Shown here in pieces: positions 22,884-27,454 of a stretch of DNA of 27,454 bases (position 1 is the first letter of the stretch; the number at the start of each line of letters is the position of its first letter). The translations under genes and the position numbers were made by a program. The DNA is taken from contig JBFLVQ010000043.1 in the NCBI GenBank assembly GCA_040758525.1, positions 1 through 27,454 of the forward strand. Reading direction: 5' to 3'. A model generated the notes under the pieces. The model saw only the letters and a list, made by a program, of their open reading frames with translations. It was not told the DNA's origin and ran no database searches. The DNA comes from JBFLVQ01 sp040758525. Lineage in GTDB: Bacteria; Acidobacteriota; Blastocatellia; Chloracidobacteriales; JADJPF01.

Positions 22884-23684
22884 ATGAAGACCGTTTTGCG
22901 AGTAGCGCTTGTCTTAGCGCTGGCAATCACTTCCGCTGCCAGTCTGGGATGTAACAAGCTGCGGGCCAAGGATCGGCTCAATGAAGGGACGCGTGCATAC
23001 AATCGCGGCAGCTACCCGGAAGCGGAGAAATTGTTTAAGGAATCGATCGACTTTAATCCAGAATTGATTCAGGCACGTCTCTATTATGCTGCAGCGGTGC
23101 GTGCACAGTACCTGCCTGGAGGAGAATCGGCCGAGAATGTCGCGATTGGCAACAAAGCGATCAAAGCTTATACAGAAGTTATTACAACCACCAAGGAACA
23201 GAAACATATTGATGCTGCACACGCTTTTATTGCAGAACTTCACAAAGGATTAGGCCAGAAAGAGGAGCATCGTAATTGGGTACTTAAACGTATTCAGTTA
23301 CCTAATCAGACTGATGAAGTGCGTGCACAGTCATACTATACGCTTTCTGTAGGTTATTGGGAGGATTCTTATACGATCACTCAGAAGTATTTGATACCAC
23401 GTACTCAACCGCCTGCCTATAAACCTCTCAAGGAATGGGAACAGGGCGATGTTGAGAAGGTGCGAGATTTAGTTATGAAGGGGTTGCAACATATGGAGGA
23501 GTCACTCAAGATTGATCCGAAATATGCCAACTCCTATAGCTACCGTGGTCTACTCTATCGCGAGCAGGCCAAGATCGAGACTGATGTTAAAGTTAAGGCT
23601 GAGCTAGCTGAGAAGGCTGATAAGGATATAGAAGAGTTCCAACGTCTCAATCGCGAAGCTCAAGCGCAGCAGACCGGTCAGTAA
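22884..23684 (+). CDS. TPR-repeat lipoprotein
   Basis: 266 aa. The signal peptide MKTVLRVALVLALAITSA ends in a lipobox (SLGC, Cys23), so lipidation and membrane anchoring in the cell envelope are expected. TPR-like helices start at about residue 30 (LNEGTRAYNRGSYPEAEKLF, ESIDFNPELIQARLYYAA) and recur near the C-terminus (MEESLKIDPKYANSYSYRGLLYREQAK). The region between (about 85-195) is less repetitive. The last 25 residues are Gln/Glu-rich and charged. GGAGGT lies about 7 bases before the ATG. It is flanked by terminators on both sides, so it is monocistronic despite lying right behind tonB-exbBD. Its partner is unknown; a scaffolding role in the envelope is a family-level inference. Confidence 0.85.
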   Translation: MKTVLRVALVLALAITSAASLGCNKLRAKDRLNEGTRAYNRGSYPEAEKLFKESIDFNPELIQARLYYAAAVRAQYLPGGESAENVAIGNKAIKAYTEVITTTKEQKHIDAAHAFIAELHKGLGQKEEHRNWVLKRIQLPNQTDEVRAQSYYTLSVGYWEDSYTITQKYLIPRTQPPAYKPLKEWEQGDVEKVRDLVMKGLQHMEESLKIDPKYANSYSYRGLLYREQAKIETDVKVKAELAEKADKDIEEFQRLNREAQAQQTGQ

Positions 23685-23706
23685 AGGTAGAGAGAAAGAG
23701 ATAAAG

Positions 23707-23756
23707 CCACCAAACGTGTGAAGCTGATTTCACACGTTTGGTGGTTCTTATTTTGT
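23707..23756 (+). terminator. Strong intrinsic terminator after the TPR lipoprotein gene
   Basis: A perfect 16-bp stem (23707-23722 with 23729-23744; CCACCAAACGTGTGAA and its complement) and a 6-base loop are followed directly by the T-rich ttcttattttgttt. Confidence 0.92.
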
Positions 23757-23760
23757 TTAC

Positions 23761-23790
23761 TTGTTCTTGTTAATAACACTAGATTACAAT
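23761..23790 (+). promoter_or_regulatory. Predicted promoter of the relA/spoT-ridA operon
   Basis: TTGTTC (23761-23766), an 18-base spacer, then TACAAT (23785-23790), just after the terminator. The start is expected near 23797, a leader of about 43 bases without a clear SD. Confidence 0.45.
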
Positions 23791-23839
23791 AAAGCATGCT
23801 AAAGCAGGGTATCATTTTCAGGTTGCGCTACCCTATTTC

Positions 23840-26008
23840 ATGATCAGATTTGAAGATATTCTTAACAAAGTTGAGCAATATTATAAAGGTGACGATTTAG
23901 ACTTACTACGTCGTGCTTATCTATTCTCTGCAATGGTGCATAAAGGACAAGTACGGCAGTCTGGCGAGCCCTACCTTGCCCATCCTCTTGAAGTTGCCAA
24001 TATTCTTGCCGAGATGCGTATGGATCTTGTCTGTATTGCTACTGGGCTGCTGCATGATGTAGTTGAAGACACACATGTAACCCTTGATGAGATGGAGCAG
24101 CATTTTGGCAAGGAGATCGCTCATCTGGTTGATGGTCTCACTAAGATCTCTCAGATTGGTTATGCCTCACGGGAAGAGAGCCAAGCCGAAACCGTGCGTA
24201 AGATGCTGCTGGCAATGGTTGATGATATACGCGTTGTACTGGTCAAACTTGCTGATCGTCTACATAACATGCGCACGCTTGAATATATGTCGGCTGATAA
24301 GCGTAAGCGTAAAGCTGAAGAGACGCTAGATATCTATTCTCCTATTGCGCATAGATTGGGAATGGGTAAGATTCGTAGCGAACTTGAGGATCTTGCCTTC
24401 AAGTACCTATACCCCGAAGACTACAGCAATATTCAGGCAGTTGTAGAGCGCCGCCGCCCTGAGCTGGAGAAGAACCTTGAAGAGATCAAAAACATTATTC
24501 AGCAAAAGATGACGGAAGCAGGGGTGTCGTTAGTACGTGTCGAAGGTCGTCTCAAGCGGCTCTATAGTATCTTTCTTAAGTTGAAGCGGCAGCGTATCAC
24601 AATCGATCAGGTCTATGATCTAATGGCTGTGCGCCTTATTACTAAAGCGGTGCCAGACTGCTATGCCGCGCTGGGCGTGATTCACAATATGTGGAAGCCG
24701 ATCCCAGGTCGATTCAAGGACTGGATTGCCATACCTCGTAACAATCTCTATCAATCATTGCACACTTCGGTAGTAAGTGAGACCGGACAAGCTTTCGAAG
24801 TGCAGATACGTACCGAAGAGATGCATAGGATCGCTGAAGAAGGTATTGCTGCACACTGGAAATACAAAGAAGGCAAGCTGGGGAAAAAACAGGATGACCA
24901 GATGTTTATCTGGCTTAAACGACTAGTGGAATGGCAACAGGATGTCTCTGATTCACGTGAATTCATTGATGGCCTCAAATTAGATCTATATCCACAAGAT
25001 GTCTATACCTTCACACCAAAAGGCAAAGTGATTGAGCTACCACGTGGTGCTACTCCAGTTGACTTTGCCTATGCCATTCATACCGATGTTGGTTATCATT
25101 GTACTGGTGCGAAGGTAAATGGCCGCATCGTCTCACTACGCTATCAATTGCGCAATGGCGATGTTGTTGAGGTGATCACTCATCCTAATTCCCACCCTTC
25201 ACGTGATTGGTTGAAATTTGTTGTTACAGCAAGGGCACGCAACAAGATCAAAAAGTATCTCACTGAGAGTGAGCGACAGCGTGCTGTTGAGATCGGCAAA
25301 AAGCTACTTGAAAAAGAGGCAGAACGCTTCCGTATCAATATTAAGAAGAATGATGAAGAAGTACAAGTAATCGCGCATGATTATGGCTTACAGCGTAGTG
25401 AGGATCTCTTTGCCTCAATCGGTTATGGTAAGGTTGCAGCTCGTAGTGTAATTGCTAAACTAGTACCACCTGAGCGATTTGCCGAATTGGAAGAGGCCAA
25501 GGAGACGAGACTCGGACAGGTCATCAAGAAAGTCTTTCGGGTTGGTGCCGATTCTATACAAGTCAATGGTGTTGATGACATTATGGTTTATCGTGCACGT
25601 TGTTGTAGTCCGATTCGAGGCGAGAAGATTGTTGGTTATATTACTCGCGGCAAGGGTGTCGCAGTGCATGCGAATAGTTGTCCAAATGCCAAGAATCTAA
25701 TGGTAAACCGAGAGCGCACAGTCGAGGTGGAATGGATGAAAGAGGATATACAGTCCTCTTATGCTGTCACTTTCTCAGTATTGACAGAAAACCGACAGGG
25801 TCTCTTAGCCGATCTCACTACGGCAATCTCGAATATCAAGACTGATATTCGAGATGCCCGTGCTTCGGTTGCCCCCGATGGCCATGGTATTATTACCATT
25901 ACTGCTGAGATCTATGATGTAAAGCATTTAGAGCGAGTGATGAAAGCCGTCAAATCTGTAGAAGGTGTGTTAGAAGTTGAGCGCAATAGTAATCTTCCGC
26001 AAACGTGA
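23840..26008 (+). CDS. Bifunctional (p)ppGpp synthetase/hydrolase, RelA/SpoT (RSH) family
   Basis: Long RSH enzyme (722 aa) that makes and degrades the stringent-response alarmone. Hydrolase HD domain: His48 in LAHPLEV, His72-Asp73 in LLHDVVEDT, Asp139 in KLADRLHNMRT, all intact, so hydrolysis is expected. Synthetase domain about 235-345: Asp260 in VYDLMAVRLI and Glu320 in FEVQIRT. The RFKD motif (291-294) is the R-x-K-D form typical of bifunctional enzymes, not the acidic form of monofunctional RelA. TGS domain about 391-450 (VYTFTPKGKVIELPRGATPV). Conserved-cysteine region RCCSPIRGEKIVGYITRG. C-terminal ACT domain about 645-716. There is no clear SD at the ATG. ridA follows after 13 bases. 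Confidence 0.96.
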   Translation: MIRFEDILNKVEQYYKGDDLDLLRRAYLFSAMVHKGQVRQSGEPYLAHPLEVANILAEMRMDLVCIATGLLHDVVEDTHVTLDEMEQHFGKEIAHLVDGLTKISQIGYASREESQAETVRKMLLAMVDDIRVVLVKLADRLHNMRTLEYMSADKRKRKAEETLDIYSPIAHRLGMGKIRSELEDLAFKYLYPEDYSNIQAVVERRRPELEKNLEEIKNIIQQKMTEAGVSLVRVEGRLKRLYSIFLKLKRQRITIDQVYDLMAVRLITKAVPDCYAALGVIHNMWKPIPGRFKDWIAIPRNNLYQSLHTSVVSETGQAFEVQIRTEEMHRIAEEGIAAHWKYKEGKLGKKQDDQMFIWLKRLVEWQQDVSDSREFIDGLKLDLYPQDVYTFTPKGKVIELPRGATPVDFAYAIHTDVGYHCTGAKVNGRIVSLRYQLRNGDVVEVITHPNSHPSRDWLKFVVTARARNKIKKYLTESERQRAVEIGKKLLEKEAERFRINIKKNDEEVQVIAHDYGLQRSEDLFASIGYGKVAARSVIAKLVPPERFAELEEAKETRLGQVIKKVFRVGADSIQVNGVDDIMVYRARCCSPIRGEKIVGYITRGKGVAVHANSCPNAKNLMVNRERTVEVEWMKEDIQSSYAVTFSVLTENRQGLLADLTTAISNIKTDIRDARASVAPDGHGIITITAEIYDVKHLERVMKAVKSVEGVLEVERNSNLPQT

Positions 26009-26021
26009 GAGTGAGGCAGAA

Positions 26022-26411
26022 ATGAAGAAGATAGCAATTAAAACAGAGAAAGCGCCAGCAGCAATCGGTCCCTACTCACAAGCAATAAAATTAGGCGATC
26101 ATATATTTCTTTCCGGACAGATTCCCCTAGATCCTGCTACTGGCCAATTGGTACAAGGCGATATTGTGGTACAGACTGAGCGGGTGATGGAGAACCTTAA
26201 AGCCGTATTAGCGGCTGCTAATAGCAGTTTCGATGAGGTTGTTAGAACAACAATATATCTTGCCGATATGAATGATTTTGCCCAGGTAAATGAGGTCTAT
26301 GGCCGATATTTTACCGAAACACCGCCCGCCCGTGCAACAGTAGCAGTAGCACGCTTGCCACGCGATGCGCGCATTGAGATTGATGCGATCGCTTATATAG
26401 GTAATAAGTGA
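26022..26411 (+). CDS. ridA: RidA family 2-iminobutanoate/2-iminopropanoate deaminase
   Basis: Hydrolyses reactive enamine/imine products of PLP-dependent dehydratases to 2-oxo acids. I use the ATG at 26022 (129 aa), which has GTGAGG 6 bases upstream; an upstream in-frame TTG inside relA/spoT would add 15 unlikely residues. Signatures: AIGPYSQAIK at the N-terminus, FLSGQIPLDP, and the C-terminal PPARATVAVARLPRDARIEI, whose Arg binds the substrate carboxylate and whose Glu is the active-site acid. It lies 13 bases after relA/spoT. Threonine dehydratase, whose product it detoxifies, is also in the window but 12 kb away. Confidence 0.95.
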   Translation: MKKIAIKTEKAPAAIGPYSQAIKLGDHIFLSGQIPLDPATGQLVQGDIVVQTERVMENLKAVLAAANSSFDEVVRTTIYLADMNDFAQVNEVYGRYFTETPPARATVAVARLPRDARIEIDAIAYIGNK

Positions 26412-26435
26412 CGGGCAGTTTACGGCCAGTTTTGC

Positions 26436-26627
26436 TCAAGCAGCTTTGACCACTTTGCCAGCTTTGATGCAGCGGGTACAGACTTTTATATGGCGCACAC
26501 CATTATTAATAATTGCGCGTACACGTTGCAGGTTTGGGTTAAAGCGCCGCTTGGTACGGTTATTGGCATGACTGACACGATTGCCAAACTGCGGCCCCTT
26601 ATTACAAAGTTCACATCTCATTGACAT
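26436..26627 (-). CDS. rpmB: 50S ribosomal protein L28, zinc-ribbon form
   Basis: Ribosomal protein of the large subunit (63 aa, short bacterial form). MSMRCELCNKGPQFGNRVSH and NNRTKRRFNPNLQRV are L28 signatures. Cys5/Cys8 and Cys50/Cys53 (CTRC) form a zinc ribbon, the C+ form. GGAGGT stands 10 bases before the first of two nearby ATGs, which favours the longer start. It is convergent with ridA and divergent from the foldase gene at 26810. Usual partner rpmG is not adjacent. Confidence 0.96.
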   Translation of the reverse strand: MSMRCELCNKGPQFGNRVSHANNRTKRRFNPNLQRVRAIINNGVRHIKVCTRCIKAGKVVKAA

Positions 26628-26693
26628 GATCTACGACACCTCCTATAAACAACAATGCCTGTGTGCTCTTTACAAGTAAATATATCTTTCTTT

Positions 26694-26730
26694 TTCAGTG
26701 CAATTGCTGGTATGATGTTCAGTTGCAATT
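26694..26730. repeat. Direct repeat in the rpmB / foldase divergent region
   Basis: TTCAGTGCAATT (26694-26705) recurs as TTCAGTTGCAATT (26718-26730), 24 bases on. A -10-like TATGAT (26711-26716) sits between the copies. This spacing could suit a regulator bound over a promoter, but no -35 box is convincing. Confidence 0.35.
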
Positions 26731-26809
26731 CCAAAGCAAAACAATACTTATAGCAAACCGTTATAGTTAAGTCAAATACTTCGGACAGAAAAAAGGAGTG
26801 AGGGAAGCA

Positions 26810-27454
26810 GTGCATAAGATTTCTCAAAGACTCACAATTATTTCAATCGCAACCTTGATTGCCACACTGGCATTCATCACGTTGGCTTGCAAGCGTGACA
26901 CAGTAGTGGGGCCATCCAGTAACAGTGGCGAGATCGCCGCTCGTGTAGGTAGTGTGGATATTCCCTTAGCAAAGGTGGATCGTTTAATCGAGCAGGGCTT
27001 GGGACAAGGCAGCAAGAAACTTTCAGATCTTAATCCTGTCGAACTAGCGGCGGCGCGACTGCAGGCAATTGATACATTGATAACTGAAGAGGTACTTTTT
27101 CAACGCGCCCGCCAGGAAAAGATTCAGATCAGTGATGAGGATGTACGTAATCAGATTCAGCGTGGCATACAATCTAGTGGCCTCTCTGAAGATGACTTCC
27201 AGAAACAGTTGAAAACGGTTGGGCTAAGTGAAGTGGAATTTCGTGAGGAGCAGCGCCGCAAGATCGCGATCGAGAAATTACAAGAGAAGATGAGTCCAGT
27301 AAAACCTCCTACGGATCGAGAGATTTCCGACTATTATAATAACAATCCAGGGCAATTCCGTATTGGTCGTGGTGTGCATTTAAGCGCGATTATCGTTGAT
27401 CCATCAGACAACAAGGCCAAGAATGATGCCATTGGCGAAGAGCAGGCTAAACAG
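26810..27454 (+). CDS. SurA/PpiC-type peptidyl-prolyl isomerase, probable lipoprotein (3' end beyond window)
   Basis: Partial gene: 215 codons read to the window edge in frame. The likely start is GTG at 26810, with AAGGAG 11 bases upstream; an in-frame GTG at 26798 overlaps that SD. The N-terminal hydrophobic segment (LTIISIATLIATLAFITLAC) ends in a possible lipobox with Cys27, although Thr at -3 is not ideal, so plain signal-peptide cleavage remains possible. Residues about 40-165 look like the SurA N-terminal chaperone domain (AARVGSVDIPLAKVDRLIEQ, LITEEVLFQRARQEKIQISD). From about 190 the parvulin domain begins (GRGVHLSAIIVDPSD); its active-site residues are outside the window. A role in folding outer-membrane or periplasmic proteins is inferred. 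Confidence 0.85.
   Translation, partial: MHKISQRLTIISIATLIATLAFITLACKRDTVVGPSSNSGEIAARVGSVDIPLAKVDRLIEQGLGQGSKKLSDLNPVELAAARLQAIDTLITEEVLFQRARQEKIQISDEDVRNQIQRGIQSSGLSEDDFQKQLKTVGLSEVEFREEQRRKIAIEKLQEKMSPVKPPTDREISDYYNNNPGQFRIGRGVHLSAIIVDPSDNKAKNDAIGEEQAKQ

Noticed and set aside
23707..23744. Inverted repeat as an insertion-sequence end
   Set aside because: A 6-base loop and immediate T-rich tail make it an intrinsic terminator; there is no transposase or target duplication.

Overview
The window looks like chromosomal housekeeping DNA from a Gram-negative bacterium of moderate GC. The outer-membrane lifestyle is shown by a TonB/ExbB/ExbD energiser, a SurA/PpiC-type foldase, two candidate lipoproteins and a large secreted beta-propeller protein. 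A DUF3662/FHA protein, a PDZ-7TM-GAF-SpoIIE phosphatase, two ExbD paralogues and a RelA/SpoT-RidA pair together suggest Acidobacteriota (Blastocatellia-like). That placement is inference from gene content and family flavour; there is no rRNA here to test it. I see no mobile element, CRISPR array, tRNA or rRNA.

Layout: (1) 1-2764, minus: the N-terminal 921 codons of a large secreted mosaic protein (Asp-box propeller, CARDB-like domain, immune-inhibitor-A/MAM-like domain, NHL repeats), then a gene-free 0.6 kb stretch. (2) 3402-6395, minus: vitamin B6 operon, a MocR/PdxR-type regulator followed by pdxS and pdxT. (3) 6596-7605, plus: cytidine deaminase and a small HNH protein, each with a promoter so close to the ATG that the mRNA may be leaderless. 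(4) 7628-8626 minus and 8876-13126 plus: a DUF3662-FHA protein divergent from a membrane SpoIIE-type Ser/Thr phosphatase, which is followed after 14 bp by formate dehydrogenase beta and gamma subunits with no catalytic alpha subunit nearby. (5) 13153-14121 minus: short threonine/serine dehydratase. (6) 14212-15184: a near-perfect 17-bp inverted repeat, a textbook sigma-54 (-24/-12) promoter, a 241-aa protein I do not recognise, and a UUCG-capped hairpin. (7) 15226-19852 plus: tgt-yajC-secD-secF, with an enlarged SecF. (8) 19853-22812 plus: a long structured leader whose last hairpin can bury the ribosome binding site, then tonB-exbB-exbD-exbD and a terminator. (9) 22884-23756: a TPR lipoprotein with a very strong terminator. 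(10) 23840-26411: bifunctional (p)ppGpp synthetase/hydrolase with ridA. (11) 26436-26627 minus: rpmB; then 26810 to the end, plus: the start of a SurA/PpiC-type peptidyl-prolyl isomerase.

Most genes are conventional. The least conventional parts are the sigma-54/inverted-repeat/orphan-gene cassette (14212-15184), the coupling of a regulatory phosphatase to electron-transfer subunits of formate dehydrogenase next to a divergent FHA reader (7628-13126), and the SD-sequestering leader of the tonB operon (20221-20265).
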